From contig OZ234503.1 in NCBI GenBank assembly GCA_965153455.1, positions 12,405,118 through 12,469,117 on the forward strand: 64,000 nt of DNA, read 5' to 3'. Position numbers and translations under genes: made by a program. Shown here piece by piece: positions 1 through 11,101 of this stretch (positions are counted from its first letter, which is position 1; every line of letters begins with the position of its first letter). Under the pieces are notes generated by a model. It saw nothing but the letters and a program-made list of their open reading frames with translations, was not told where the DNA came from and made no database searches. This DNA is from Sphagnum compactum (Eukaryota > Bryophyta > Sphagnopsida > Sphagnales).

Positions 1-1330
1 CTATCTGAGGCAGTGGAAACAAACTCTCTCTATTCTACGTCGATTACCGAAGCGCACAAAGCAGATCTGGGAGTAATTGTCCAGTCTAAGTCCAATCCAG
101 TCTCAGCAAGCGGGTCAGGAGACAGTGAACAATATGTGCATGGAAGCTCGAAGAGATGGAGCACAGCATATGTACAGGAACCATGCATGCATCAAGGGAC
201 CCCGCGGGGGGGGGGGGGGGGGTGGTGGTGGTGCACGAGCATCCATCATGGCGGATTCTCCACCTGCAGAGCTGTAAACAAGTTACTGCAATCTGCGAAG
301 CAGCCGCAACGTGTAATGCAACATAGACATCTCCGTAGCAAGGGAAGAGCTCGAGAAGAATGAATGATCATGTTAGACTTAGTTGTGAAAAAACGCTTCC
401 TCACGAAATTCAGCAAAGCAAACCAAGTTCTTCTCCTGAAAAGCACGACGCAAGTCTGGATCCTGTTGTTGCTGGAAAAGGAGTCCAACGAGTTCAGTGG
501 AATCCATCTCAAATGCAACGATTCTGTGTGTACAACGGTATATAGTCCTCTATCCGAAACTCACTATGCCAGCTTCCCGTACTGCAAGCTTTCATCAACA
601 CGAAAATCGGAAACGGAAACACCTCAAAGCTTCAATGGGAAGAAAACAAGGGAACGCACGCAAATCGCCAAAAAGAGCAAAGTGCTCACTCACCTCTGAG
701 AACGCGAAGAAGAGTATTCTGCTGCGACTCCCCTGCTGCTGCTGCCGCAGCCGCCGCCGCCACAAACAATCGGCAACCGTGTTCTACGACGAGCAGCTCT
801 GATCAACCGAATGCACACAAGGAAATGCATGAAAGGCAGGAAGAAGAAGCAAATGACAACAAACGAAAAACCAAGAGAATCTATACAGTTCCAGACAAAG
901 GACGTGTTGTTCACTCGGGATATTTCCACTACTAAAAACCAGCGGAAAACAAAAACAAAAAACGCTTTAAAAAAGAAAAAAAAAGCTTCTCGTGCAAGCA
1001 AGGCTTAGGCTTCTTCTTCTTCTTCCAGCAGCACACTCAGCGTCCTATCTCCTGCAAAATCTTCACAAAATGAATTTCCTCCAAAGCACAAACAAGTTGA
1101 AAATAATTCTCCAAAGTATAACAACAAAAAAAGTCCTCCAGAAGATACGGAAGACTCCTGCTGGTATGTAGCGCAATTGTGCTTCAAGCTCCTCTACAAG
1201 AGAACGAGCGAGCGAGCGAGCGTGCAAGCAAGCAAAACAAAGCAAACAAACAAACAAGGTTTTTGTTTCTTTGTATTGTGTGCGTAACCAAAGGCTGCTT
1301 TCTGCAATCCCCAAAAAACACAAAAACAAA
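1..1330 (-). other. Possible 5' leader of a minus-strand gene leaving the left edge
   Basis: This block is less AT-rich than what follows and resembles the leader of the PLD gene further right: TTC/CTT runs, a (GAGC)n-like tract at about 1201-1219 and purine/pyrimidine asymmetry. On the minus strand a good splice donor, GAG|GTGAGTGAG, ends a possible exon at 694. A minus-strand ATG at 507 opens a 42-codon frame starting MDSTELVGLLFQQQQ, which ends near 379. I do not recognise that peptide. A 17-base G run lies at 206-222. Every other open frame here is short and has no family signature. The reading as a truncated first exon plus intron is inference. It could also be plain intergenic DNA. Confidence 0.25.
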
Positions 1331-1339
1331 AAGACACAG

Positions 1340-1860
1340 CAGTGAGCAGTGTCTTTTTAAGGAATTTTATTTATGGAGTAAGGTGGCAATCATCCGACAA
1401 TTTAGCCAGATTTGGCGATAAGAAAATATAAAAGTAGAAAATTTTTTTAGTATCCTTCTATATTTTTGGCTACCTGCTGCAACTCAGGATAGAATCTGGC
1501 GTTTTTTTTCCGAAATTGGCGATTAAAACCTCAAAAAATACTAAAGTTTCGCCATTTTTAAAAACAAAAAGCTATTTAGCGGAGTTTAGCCAAAAACATC
1601 CTGAGCACCGGTGCCTTTTTTTGGGAATTTGATTTGTGTGGCTTAAGCGGCAATCATCCATACGAAGATGTGGGGAAAATGGCAATCATCCATGGCAAAT
1701 TTTAGCCAAATCTCGCTATAAACCAGACCAGATATGAAGTACACGTCTTTAACAAGAGTTTCTGTATTTATGGCTACTGTACACTGAAAACTAAATATAT
1801 AGTAATCTGACGATTTTTACTATCGTCTTTTCTCACTGCTGTCTCCTGACCATCCTTGTT
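1340..1860. repeat. Dispersed repeat, family H, copy 1
   Basis: This stretch matches 50150-50420 over scattered blocks: the 'ggcaatcatcc' phrase, 'tttagccaaat' followed by 'gctataaacc', a 'ttttagctac' phrase and a final 'ggcgatttt'. The opening module occurs twice here (about 1360-1425 and 1625-1735), so this copy carries an internal partial duplication. No coding potential and no clean termini are seen. A family-I-like segment follows at about 1880-2140, sharing the 'tggactctgattt' block with 6940-6955. Confidence 0.5.
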
Positions 1861-2159
1861 TTTGAAGGCGAAAATTTCCCCAAAATGAAAAAAGAAAGAG
1901 AGAAGGGAATATTCTGTCACAATATTGTCATTTTTTTCATGAGAAATTTGTCAAATTTTGTCACATTTGGACTCTGATTTCAGTTTGGTAACAAATTTTT
2001 AAACTTGTATGTAGACCATTTAGAGAAGTTCTAAAACTTGTTGCCATTTTTTCTTCTTTGATATTTCTATTTCGGGAGTTTTGGCAAAAGTTCACCAGTA
2101 AAAATAAGGCTGTGACAGCACTTCTTCACAAAACACATGGAAGGAAGACCAGGACAAAA

Positions 2160-2540
2160 ATGAAAACCACAACAGGGGAAAAAAAATAAAATAAAATTCA
2201 TTAATAAAAGAAAAAGAAAACAAAAGAGGTAAAAAACTCAACATAAAAATGGGAGCAAAAGTGGAAGATAGGAAAATTTGGCCAAAATCCCCCCCCCTTT
2301 CCCCCTCCCCCTATTTAAACCTTTATCTCTCTCTTTCTCTTTTTGGGGTGCTATGCACAATGGAAAGACCTCTATTGATTTTCATTGGATAGTTGAAGGG
2401 CAGGCTGAAACTTTTCGGCCTTAAATGGTGAGAATTTCTAAAATTTTAATGCATGCTTATGTAAGTGTTTCATTTTTTGAAACAGCATTTATTTTCCTTG
2501 GATACCACCCAAAATAAATAAATAAATAAATTTTAACATG
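2160..2540. other. A-rich and pyrimidine-rich intergenic stretch
   Basis: The stretch holds poly-purine sequence around 2165-2240, a C/T-rich run near 2288-2340 and an (AATA)n-like tract near 2510-2532. I see no gene, RNA or element boundary in it. Confidence 0.6.
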
Positions 2541-2549
2541 TGTCTTCAC

Positions 2550-2673
2550 ATTTGGTAAAGCTGTCCGTCAGCAGCCGCAGGCTTTGTTGAAAGCAGGCCC
2601 ACACTCAGCTCCGCCTCATGCGGAGGAAGGACCCTTATTCCAATAAAGCCCACAACCTCAGGCTTTACCCTAC
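2550..2673. mobile_element. Short palindromic MITE, family B
   Basis: This element of about 120 bp runs from a GGTAAAGC start to a GGCTTTACCCTACA end. Its interior carries the family's 'GGCCCACAC' and 'CCCTTATT..AATAAAGCC' blocks. Related copies lie at 9067-9176, 17028-17129, 55330-55442, 55563-55665, 55845-55955 and 56168-56275. It is too short to encode anything. The terminal inverted repeats GGTAAAGCC/GGCTTTACC make it a non-autonomous foldback or MITE element. A (TA)n run follows at about 2675-2688. Confidence 0.6.
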
Positions 2674-2937
2674 ATATATATATATATATCTATAGTTTAC
2701 TTCCACAGTTCCACTGGCTCTTCAGTGACAAAAAAATTATTTTTATTTTTCTTTTCCTGAGCATCTAATTTTGTAGTTATTGGTCTTCCTTTTTCTCTTG
2801 GGTTCGTTTGATTTTGTTTGGTGTTAGGGGGGGGTGGTTTAGCACCAAGGAAGCCGCTTCAAACCCTCTGAACTCTATAAGCAACCCCATCCTCCGACTA
2901 AATCAGGGTTTTTAGGTCCAAATTTTAACTTTTCCTT

Positions 2938-3137
2938 GGTACTACAGGGGTAGCTTTAGCATATCTGTTGAATAATTAATTAATTTTGAAGATTTTTTTT
3001 GTATAAGAAAAATTCCAGAATAACCCAAAAAATTCTTCATTTTCCTTGGAAAAAATAATTCTTTGAAATTAAAAAATATTTTTTTCAGCTTTTCTAAAAA
3101 TAATATAATTTGTGCCAAAGCCACCAAGGTACTACAG
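2938..3137 (-). mobile_element. MITE, family G, copy 1 (inverted)
   Basis: This element of about 200 bp is bounded by GGTACTACAG and CAAGGTACTACAG. Its AT-rich interior carries ATTAATTAATT and a run of T/A blocks. It is the reverse complement of 3575-3778, 13127-13345 and 38838-39054. Known MITEs have the same small size, inverted ends and AT-rich core. No coding sequence is present. Confidence 0.6.
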
Positions 3138-3224
3138 CACTAGAGAGGCCTTCTTATCAAGAAGGTGAAGGCACCCAAGTTAGTCTGGCTATCAACATTT
3201 GAACATAGCTTTTCAGCTGAGATA

Positions 3225-3425
3225 TGGCAGGTATATAACGGGTATTGAGACTGATATGAAACTGGTGGAAGGAGGTTGGTATTATTACCTCGAGTACCTA
3301 CCAGACTGGTACTGGTATAAGGCTGGTATTGTCTCAGCTCATACTGGACCGGTCGGATCCTTGCTACCAGTCTTGATTCCAGACAGGGGCCCTATATACC
3401 AGACCAGACCAGACCAGACCAACAG
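3225..3425. repeat. Dispersed repeat, family F, copy 1
   Basis: The segment shares the 'GGTATTGAGAC-GATAT-AAACT-GT' order with 13850-14045, and GGTATATA / TATATACC ends with 33957-34152. A short tandem 'accag' array lies at 3402-3420. It is probably a MITE of about 200 bp, though its boundaries are not sharp. Confidence 0.4.
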
Positions 3426-3574
3426 TGGACGGGACCTCTGTAAGTACTGGTTGACCCTTGGCCCCCACATGCAGCTGCTGCCATCTTCTGCCAACCCACA
3501 GACTTACCCCTGGTGTAATTGACCCACTTGACAGAACTCAGTGACTGGACCAGGGGGGGGTCTGTGTATAACCA

Positions 3575-3778
3575 TGAGCAAGATTCTACCTTGGCAGCTT
3601 TGATTCTAATTATATTATTTTCAGAAATGTTGAAAAATTTAAATATTTTTTTCAAAGAAAATAAATTGTGAAGGAAAATTATTGAATCTTCAAGATTTTT
3701 TTTTTTCAAAAATGATTTTTTTAAAATTAATTAATTATTCAATACACATGTGTTGAAGCTGTCAAGGTACTATGGTGT
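3575..3778 (+). mobile_element. MITE, family G, copy 2
   Basis: The left end is TACCTTGGCAGCTTT and the right end is AGCTGTCAAGGTACTATGG, so the termini are inverted repeats. The AT-rich core ends in AATTAATTAATTATTCAA. It matches copies at 13127-13345 and 38838-39054 in the same orientation and 2938-3137 in the opposite one. Confidence 0.65.
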
Positions 3779-3779
3779 G

Positions 3780-5640
3780 ATTGGAGATACTTACTTACAG
3801 TTCATTCATTATCTCTTGCCCAGGGAAAAATGTATGGTAGGGTGGGGCAGGGTTTGGCCAATTCTTGCTTGTAGCTTGCTCACAACATCGCCATGCTAAT
3901 TAGGTCAAAAGAATAATCACTTATTTTGAATGGCTGGTTCAGCATGAGGATTAGTTGATTATAAGGAAGAATAATCTAACTAGTGTTAAGGAGTTGAAAT
4001 GAGTGCTGCCCCATGTTGCTCATGATGGAAAAGGAAGATTGAGTGCTTTCTCTTTGCAATGAATTTTTCCATTTGTCCACAAAAGAAGAAAAAAAAAGGA
4101 AGAGTGAGCTTTTGTTTTGAGTATTGGCAAACCAAAGGTGGATGGTCGGTCATTTCTCAAACAGTTGTAGATTATCGATAGGAAAGCCCTTTTGCCTCTT
4201 TCAAAAATTCTCTCAGCATTCTTACCTCTTTTTTTCCCTTTTTCCTTTTTAAAAAAAATGGGAAGTCAAATTGGGGATTTGATTCCCAATTCCTTTTTTG
4301 TATGCTCACTTGATGTGCAAATGTGCTACATGGGGTGGCCTTCGATTTGTTCCGTGCTTTAAAGAAAGAAAAGCTTGAATTGTACACAAGCACCTGCCCC
4401 ACCTCCTACGCTTCGCCCTCCATTTCTTATCTACATTGGGGGTTTAGATAACTTACAAATTTAATACCCACCCTTGCTTTTAAGGAGAAAAGCTAATTCA
4501 CATCGTTCCTCCCTCCCTCAAAACCCCGCCAAGATTTGGGTATTTGGTTTTGGTACTAAAACGCAAGTTTAATGTCATATATTGTCCCTTTTTTTAATAC
4601 CTGACCCAACCAAAATTGCATTACCCAAAGCCTTTTATGTTTTGATATGCTTGGTCCATCGACACATCCAAAAACTGATACCCCAACTTGTTGTTGATAA
4701 GTCATTCAGCCTCTAGATCAACACACATACCCACCTTTCAATTTTGCACTTGCGATCCTATCAATGTTTGGATCAATCATTTTGTGCCATCGATCCATCG
4801 CTCAAGGAAACAAGTCCCACAATTGCTACATTTTTGTTTTGTCAATGTTTAGTAGACCACCTACCAATTTCCAATCCATGGTTCAATGATGGATTATGGT
4901 GTGTGGCATATGGAGCATGGAGACAACGGATTGTCATGGGTCATGGAATGTTGTTGATCGGAAAGCTTTTGGATTTTGTCTAACCTCTTATGTACCTTTT
5001 ATATGCTTTCTCGTGATTTTTTATGTGCTTTTTGGAAACATTTGCAAGCATTGAGCTCAAGTTGTTATTATTTTTCCTTACAAACATCTGCATGTAATCA
5101 ATCACCAAAACATTAATTGATTGGAGGCTTGAAAGCCTTATGGACCAATTAACTAAGGAGAAATTCAAACTTTGTCTAAATATGTATATTCGTTACCCAT
5201 ACATAGTGTTATTTCAAAGTATTCTATCTCAATTGCAAATTCTCCAAGACTAGCTATGATGGCATCTGGTAAGCTGCACATCACGTTCTGCATGTATCTT
5301 CTCGATGTATAAAGAGGAGTTCATAGAACATGTAGTTTTTGGCTTGCAACACTAAAATTATCTCTCCCATAAAGAACCAGTGTTTTTTTTGGGGGGCCGG
5401 TGAATTTTTGGACTTCGATGATTAAAAAAAAAAGGATTTTTAAATGTGTAAATTCGAGGAAAAATTGTGAAATTTTGGAAAATTTTGCCAAACTTTCAAG
5501 ATTGAAAAAAAGAAAAAAAACAAACTGTAAAGAACTGGTTGTTAGTGTAATTGGAGGGCACCTTAATCACAAGCTTCCTCCTCACCTCTCAAATGAATCA
5601 CAGCCATCATTTACCAAGAAAAACTCTACTGATTCTTTAC
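3780..5640. other. Intergenic DNA, no recognised element
   Basis: Open frames here are short and carry no domain signature. Base composition is AT-rich with A and T homopolymers. I see no repeat shared with other parts of the window. Confidence 0.55.
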
Positions 5641-5645
5641 GCCAG

Positions 5646-6116
5646 GTTTTGGCCAGTTATTGATTTTTTTCATATTCACCGGGTAAGTTGTTTTTCTGAA
5701 AAAAAAATTTGGTGGCAGTTAGGTTATCAATATCAATATCAAAAAAATTCAATGCCCATTTGGTTATCAATATTCTGGGGTAGTTACCATTGGTTATGCA
5801 TAAATGTAGGTTATCAAATAACTAATTGATAATCACTGGTTATCCTGCTGGTTATAGGGGCTTAACAATTTTTTAAATTAAAATAGAATCTGGATTTTTT
5901 GGGGTTTTTATCACAAAATTGGTAGGTGTTTTTAGGATTGATAACCTACTGCATGATAATCAAGCCATCCAGGTAGGTTATTAGATTTTGAAAATTTTGA
6001 TACCATACAATTAGGTGTTGACTGGTTATAAAATCAATAATAAACTGAGAAGTTAATTAATAACTGGATTGATAACCTGGTTGATAACCAGGTCAAAACT
6101 CAATAACCAGCCAACA
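5646..6116. mobile_element. MITE-like repeat, family E, copy 1
   Basis: The segment is full of 'GGTTATCAAT' and 'GATAACC' words and aligns block by block with 33600-33962. Shared blocks are 'GTTATCAATATCAAT', 'GGTTATGCATAA', 'CCAGGTAGGTTA' and 'GATAACCAGGTCAAAACTCA'. Its ends, TTGGCCAGTTATTGA and CAATAACCAGCCAACACT, are inverted. Length is about 470 bp and it is non-coding. Confidence 0.55.
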
Positions 6117-6119
6117 CTA

Positions 6120-6190
6120 TTAAGGACCTGGAAGAAGGCTGTTCTGGGAATTTGGGTCCTTATTCCCAGAACAGGCTGCCCCACCCTTAC
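6120..6190. repeat. Hairpin MITE, family L, copy 1
   Basis: A perfect 13-bp inverted repeat (arms 6139-6151 and 6162-6174, CTGTTCTGGGAAT) encloses a 10-base loop. It is preceded by TTAAGGACCTGG. Related arms and the GGACCT ends recur at 8318-8406, and part of it recurs at 18352-18400. Confidence 0.5.
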
Positions 6191-6834
6191 CTTACACAAA
6201 ACTCAGTCTATTTGCCGAACCCAGAAATGGGAAAAATGATAGAAGAACTAAGGAATTGAACATTGCATAAACCCAACTTATGAACCCAAATTGTCATTCC
6301 AACTTAGAATCTTGAACATCTTGGGTTTTATATATGTCCCTCTCAACATAGGCACTATGTGTAAGGGCCACTCCATGTCGGAACAAACACAGGGATACTG
6401 AGAGAATGAGGCAGAGTATTCCGTTAGGTGGTGATGGGTTCTACTAGAGCTTGTTCCAAAGAACAACTGGTTTTCTGTCACAGCCATTCACATCACAAGT
6501 GTGTTTTCCATGGTCAATTCACATTACAAGTGAAACTGACCGCACCAAAAGTTGAGCCAGCTGATGGCTGCCTGTCCCACTTAGGAAAAAAGCCTGGAAA
6601 CATGCCTGAATACAACGGTCTCGGCCATGGCAATACGTGTCTAGTTATCATCCATGAAATTGCACACAGTGTGAGATACGGAGGTCTAGCAAATAGTCTA
6701 CAAATTTCCTAATGACGTGACAGAATCTCTCTTGAGTGCCGATTACATCACTTAATTGTGATTGGCCAAACCCAGCTCATTTCAGCCCGTCACTGAGCTG
6801 GGTCCTCCCAGCATTTTTGGGGGTGCAAAATGTT
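6191..6834. other. Intergenic DNA, no gene seen
   Basis: Only short open frames without any family signature are present, such as a 94-codon frame at 6428-6712. I see nothing else. Confidence 0.5.
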
Positions 6835-7240
6835 GGCAAAATGTGAAGAATCAAATTTATAAAAAGGGAATATTTCATCACAGGATTCCAAAAACTTCCC
6901 CAAAAAATCTCCAAATTTAGAAAAAAATTCACTATGCTTGGACTCTGATTTTATTTATTTTGGTAGCATTTTTTAAACTCGTTTTTATTATAATTTAGAC
7001 AGATTCTAAAAACATGTTGCCGCCATTTCATGGTGAAAGTTTGTGACTTTTAAGGATTTTTAAATCATTTTTTGAAATAAAAATACTTTAATTAATCACA
7101 TCTAGACCTATGAATTTCCTAGGTTGCAATTTGTAGCAGCACTTTTGTAAAAGTGCTTCTACATCTCACCTAAGACAGTCATCATTTAATGCTAAATAAT
7201 TTTGGGGATCCTCGCAAGTGGACCTACTTGACGAATTGTT
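6835..7240 (+). mobile_element. Dispersed element, family I, copy 1
   Basis: It shares a distinctive right end with 60110-60370 and with the inverted segment 9940-10110. The shared blocks are AAAAGTGCT, 'CACCTAAGACAG', 'CATTTAATG', 'GGGGATCCTC' and a final 'GATCTACT'/'GACCTACTTG'. The left part ('tggactctgattt', 'ttaaactcg') also occurs at about 1970-2010. It is non-coding, about 400 bp, and probably a non-autonomous DNA element. Confidence 0.55.
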
Positions 7241-7398
7241 TAAAAAAAAGCCGTTGTTAATTCACTCAAAATAACTAAGAAAACAAATTCCAACTGCTGC
7301 CCAATCCAGCAATTTCATTGCCCATAACAATTTTTTCTTCACACTTACACACAAGCATATTCAACACCCTCTGTCTATTAGTGTAGGCTAATGACCAA

Positions 7399-7490
7399 GA
7401 AGCAGGGCATTCCTGAAAAAAGGGCCCCCTTCTCAAGCCAGCAGCCAAGGGCGGGCTCGTATCTCAGGTAACCCCTGCTCCAAGGGCATT
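7399..7490. repeat. Short repeat, family O, copy 1
   Basis: The 'GCAGGGCAnTCCTGAAAA' opening and the 'GGTAACCCC' ending resemble 55018-55125. It is about 90-110 bp, GC-rich relative to its surroundings and partly self-complementary. It is probably a small MITE relic. Confidence 0.35.
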
Positions 7491-9020
7491 AACTGACCTA
7501 AAATCAGATTGTTGATGTGAAAATCTGAATGGCCCAGATTGTAAGACATCAGCAACCTGTGTAATCAGGTATTTCATTTCTTCAAAATGCCCTCTGTACA
7601 AGTGTAGGCAGGCTGACCCACACACACAAATTGCACTCGGTAAGGCACCCGTATTGTTTAAAAGGTTTGAACTAGGATGATGAAATCAAACAAGGGATTG
7701 GCTAAGGAAGTTGAAAAATAATAGGGTCAATTCGGACCATTCCATGAATGAGAGTAGTCCTTTTTGTTGATTATTTTTTATCTACCTACATACAAAATGG
7801 TTGTGACAGATCCACGAATTTCTTTGATGGTATTAAGCTTTTCCTATTTCCATTCTTATCAAACGAATTTTCCACTAAATCCATGTATTTTCCATTTCAA
7901 AACTTTTCCTTGTATTTTCTTTTAATTCTGAGTGCACATATAATATTTCATGGCTCTACAAAATTAAGAGTTACAAAACCAATTCTGTTACAAAATCTCA
8001 CTTTGAATGTGAAGTTGAAATCATTGAAGGAAATTGGGTGCGTTTCAAACTAGGAAGTTATTGCAAATGAAACTGAACTTCTTTGTGTCAAGTTAGATAT
8101 GGATGAGTGCACTCACCTTCAGGAACCCAACATAAGCAACCAGGGTTTCAGTCTGTTGACAAAATATGTATGCATTATAAGAACATTTAGGCTCATGTCA
8201 CCTATGCCCAACGCTGCAGTGAACAAATGTTTCTTTTGATGTACAGATGAAGACATTCAGGACCTACAAGTTTCAAACAAAACAAGCTGCGAGGATCACT
8301 CAGAGAGCATTACACTGAAGGACCTGGAACATGGCTGTTTGGGGAATGAGGGCTTTGTGCAACACCGGAGCCAAGCAGAACCCAAATTCCCAGAACATCC
8401 CAATTCGAGGTCCTTAATCCTTACCCATGTAAAGATCTAGTAGAATTTTAAACAACTGTGATTTTGTTTGTAAAGTGCCAGCCCTACCGAGGGATGAATT
8501 TTACTGAGTTTGAAGCACTCTCCACAAACACTAAACAAGGGGTGTGTCACACTGCGGCCTTGCCATTTACGTTTAAAAGTATCTTAAGGCAAAAGAAGAA
8601 TTATGGAAATTCAAATATTTCACCATGCAAAAATATAATCTTCAAGAAAACCCTCTACCAAAATCCTTCAAGACACCATAACTCTATAACTAATCTCAAA
8701 TTTCAACACAAGCTAAAATATCATCTTTCTAGAATCCTCATATAAAAATAGACCTATTATTACCTAGGGTGCCAAAGTCCCTTAAGCTACTATACTCTAT
8801 AATGAGTCTAAACACAATATCTTTGCCTTGGTAGGCAAGGCCAACAAATTCTTCTGGTTCTTTGTGTAGTATATTTGCACTCAACAAGGGCCCAGAGCTC
8901 TGCAATTGTGCCTTATTTCAAAATTTGAACTCATTACCTATACCCATCAAAATATAAAAACCTTCAATCGTCAACAACTTCATCAAGTGGCATTTATAAT
9001 ACGTCTCCTGTTCTGTTGTA
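7491..9020. other. Intergenic DNA with one small hairpin relic
   Basis: No gene is seen. At 8318-8406 lies a family-L relic with AAGGACCT and AGGTCCTTA inverted ends. The rest is AT-rich and unique within the window. Confidence 0.5.
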
Positions 9021-9021
9021 A

Positions 9022-9660
9022 TCTAGAGCATCTCCATCTGACTCCATCCGACAGCAGTGTAATGTGTAGGGTAAAGCCCTGGGCCAAGGCTTTACCAAAA
9101 TAAGCGCCTGCACGCACGAGGTGAGGTGGAGCCAAGCCAAACCGTGAAGCCCATGGCCAAGGGCTTCTACAGACTGCAAAGACCTGTGACAATTTTTTTT
9201 GAAATGGTTTTCCTGTGATACCCAGAGGGTACTTGACAGGTATCACAGAGAAAAACAAAGAAAAATTGTGGAGCATTCCAAAATTATGCTCTGTAAGGAG
9301 CTCTCTGATTACACTAGAAAAATCAGTGCAGGTCTTTGCGACCTATATACAAATTTTGGATGAAGTACTATAGTCTTTAAATAGAGTGAAACAGGATTTG
9401 TACCTGCAATTATTCACAAAGATACATTAAAAAAGGGTAAATAAAAGAAAATGAGTGCTTTTGATTGGGTAGCCATAGTGATTGGTCCAAGTGGTGGCAT
9501 TCAAACGGTATTCCATTTTTTATTGTTCAACTTTTTTCTTATTTATGGAAGAGGATGGGGAATTAATTAACAGTCTTCATTGGATGAATTGGAATAAAAA
9601 TCAGTCGATGTGAAGTAAGATATGTTGCAAATGTACCCTACCTCATTTTGATAATATGGT
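9022..9660. mobile_element. Harbinger-type MITE relative of family A, with nested insertions
   Basis: The left end AGAGCATCTCCA at 9022 is the family-A terminal repeat. The stretch from about 9430 ('AAAAGAAAATGA...GATTGG...GTGATTGGTCCAAGTGGTGGCATT') aligns with 15860-15925. A family-B MITE (9067-9176) and an imperfect hairpin (9187-9272, 'CCTGTGATACC'/'GGTATCACAG') sit inside it. The right terminus is not clear. Confidence 0.45.
9067..9176. mobile_element. MITE, family B, nested copy
   Basis: The 110-bp element starts TGTAGGGTAAAGCCC and ends in the degraded inverse GGGCTTCTACA. It sits within the family-A-like element that starts at 9022, so it inserted later. Confidence 0.6.
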
Positions 9661-9706
9661 AAATTGCGAGGCTTGACTATTCAAGAACAAATGTGATGAT
9701 AGGTGG

Positions 9707-9755
9707 GTTGGGTGCTACAACATCGCCAAATTGTGGCGATGTTGTAGCACCCAAC
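9707..9755. repeat. Perfect 22-bp inverted repeat with 5-base loop
   Basis: Arms 9707-9728 and 9734-9755 are exact reverse complements over 22 bases, with no mismatch. The loop AATTG is at 9729-9733. The arms start GTTGGGTGCTAC and reach CATCGCCA next to the loop. A (GA)n and (GT)n tract follows at about 9790-9829. The loop is too short for a typical miRNA precursor. The perfect pairing suggests a recent origin or replication-slippage templating. Confidence 0.9.
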
Positions 9756-9939
9756 TTGCCAATATGTCCACTTGTTTGACATAACAGTTGAGAGAGAGAG
9801 AGAGAGTGAGAGTGATGTGTGTGTGTGTACCATGAGGCGGCAGACATGTCCTTTTTTTCACAAGGTGTTTCATGAACTGCCTTTATTATGTACACTCTTT
9901 GACATGTATGTAGTTTCTAGTTTCTACCAATATTGGGCC

Positions 9940-10110
9940 CTGTAGGGTTTTTGTTCTCAAATTCCTCAAGTAGGTCCACTGGCCAGGATCCCCAGCATTA
10001 ATTGGTGTTATATGTCTAAGACAGACCCCTGCTATCTTAGGTGGGCTGTAACATCTTTACAATTTTTTTTTAAAAGCACTATTTTTGGGTGGTGCTAACT
10101 TGATTTTTAA
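9940..10110 (-). mobile_element. Dispersed element, family I, inverted partial copy
   Basis: Read on the minus strand it contains the same right-end blocks as 7140-7240 and 60270-60365: AGTGCT, 'CCCACCTAAGATAGCAG', 'GGGGATCCTG' and 'GGACCTACTTGAGG'. The rest of the element is missing or diverged. Confidence 0.5.
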
Positions 10111-10539
10111 AAAGCACTCTGATATTTCCAGTTTTTTATAAAAAGATTAGAAAGCAAAGAACCTCTGCCTGCCAGAATCTAGGACCAAAATTGGAATAGA
10201 AAGACTTATGCTTCCAGTTTTTTGAACTTTTTCATAATAAAAAAACCTCCGGTCCTTTTTTTTATACCAAAAACGCTCAAGGAATTGACTAGTTTTATGA
10301 AAGAACCTACAAATAACCAGCAGTTTGTAGAAGGTTATTTGATTGGTTCTTAGACTTGCTGAGAACCATGCTTATATTTGAGAATCAGTTAGATTTTTTT
10401 GAGAACCACAGCTATATGTCAGAACTAGTTCTTCACTTTTTTGAGAACCAGGATGATATGCCATTTCTAATAACCACCCAACACTAGTTCCAACTTTCTA
10501 CACTTCACCCAAACACTTTGTTCACTGAAATACTTTGAA
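10111..10539. other. Intergenic DNA with imperfect repeated phrases
   Basis: Between about 10330 and 10450 the phrase 'GAGAACCA' recurs three times at spacings of roughly 50-60 bases, followed by 'ATAACCACCCAACACTAG'. That last phrase resembles the right end of family E. No gene is seen. Confidence 0.4.
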
Positions 10540-11101
10540 CTAGTGGGCTCCCGTGCCTGCAAGGCACGACACGGCGCTGGGAAAAAACTGGGAGTCCAAA
10601 GGAGACCCCAAAGAACCCCATACTCACCTGCAGAATCATCCATCCAGAACTCCTAATTGGACGGAACTTACGAATACATAAATATTTCATCCACATAATC
10701 AATCCATCAAAAACTCTAAGTGGACAAAACTACAAAATCTTTAATATTTCATCCACAAATCATTCCTCCTAATTGGACAGAACTACAAATATATGATATC
10801 TCATCCTCATAACCACCCATTCAGAACTCTGAGCTCATTGGACGGAACTAAAAACGTATAATATTTCATCCACATAATCACAGAACTGCCGGGTTTTCGT
10901 GCACAGAACTGCCGGGTTTCACGAAAACCCGGAAAAGAGGAGCCAGGCAGGTTTCAGGACCTCGACCGGACGGACGGACAGGCGGGTCCCGATCTGGGTT
11001 TCAGGACCTCCACGGACGGACAGTTGGGATCTGGGTTTCAAGACCTCCACTGTCAGGACCTGGACGCACGCACACACGGACAAGGCACTTTATATATAAG
11101 A
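10540..11101 (-). mobile_element. Non-autonomous Helitron
   Basis: On the minus strand the element begins TCTTATATATAAAGTGCC, preceded by A at 11102. It ends in CTAG at 10543-10540, followed by T at 10539. A hairpin (stem CGTGCC/GGCACG at 10552-10568, 5-base loop) lies 8 bases before the CTAG. These are the three hallmarks of Helitrons: a 5' TC, a 3' hairpin plus CTRR, and insertion between A and T without target duplication. The 562-bp interior holds about four copies of a repeat of roughly 65 bp (10631-10880, core 'AATTGGACGGAACTA' and 'ATATTTCATCCACAT') and a second array with the words 'GGGTTTCAGGACCTC' and 'GGACGGACAG' (10950-11060). It encodes no Rep/helicase, so it must have been mobilised in trans. 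Confidence 0.8.

Noticed and set aside
13-363. Plus-strand open frame of 116 codons at the left edge
   Set aside because: It runs through the poly-G tract and encodes a Gly/Trp homopolymer-driven peptide with no domain. Other frames are open over the same bases.
9707-9755. miRNA precursor reading of the perfect hairpin
   Set aside because: A 5-base loop and fully perfect arms without a longer foldback do not fit a plant MIR gene.
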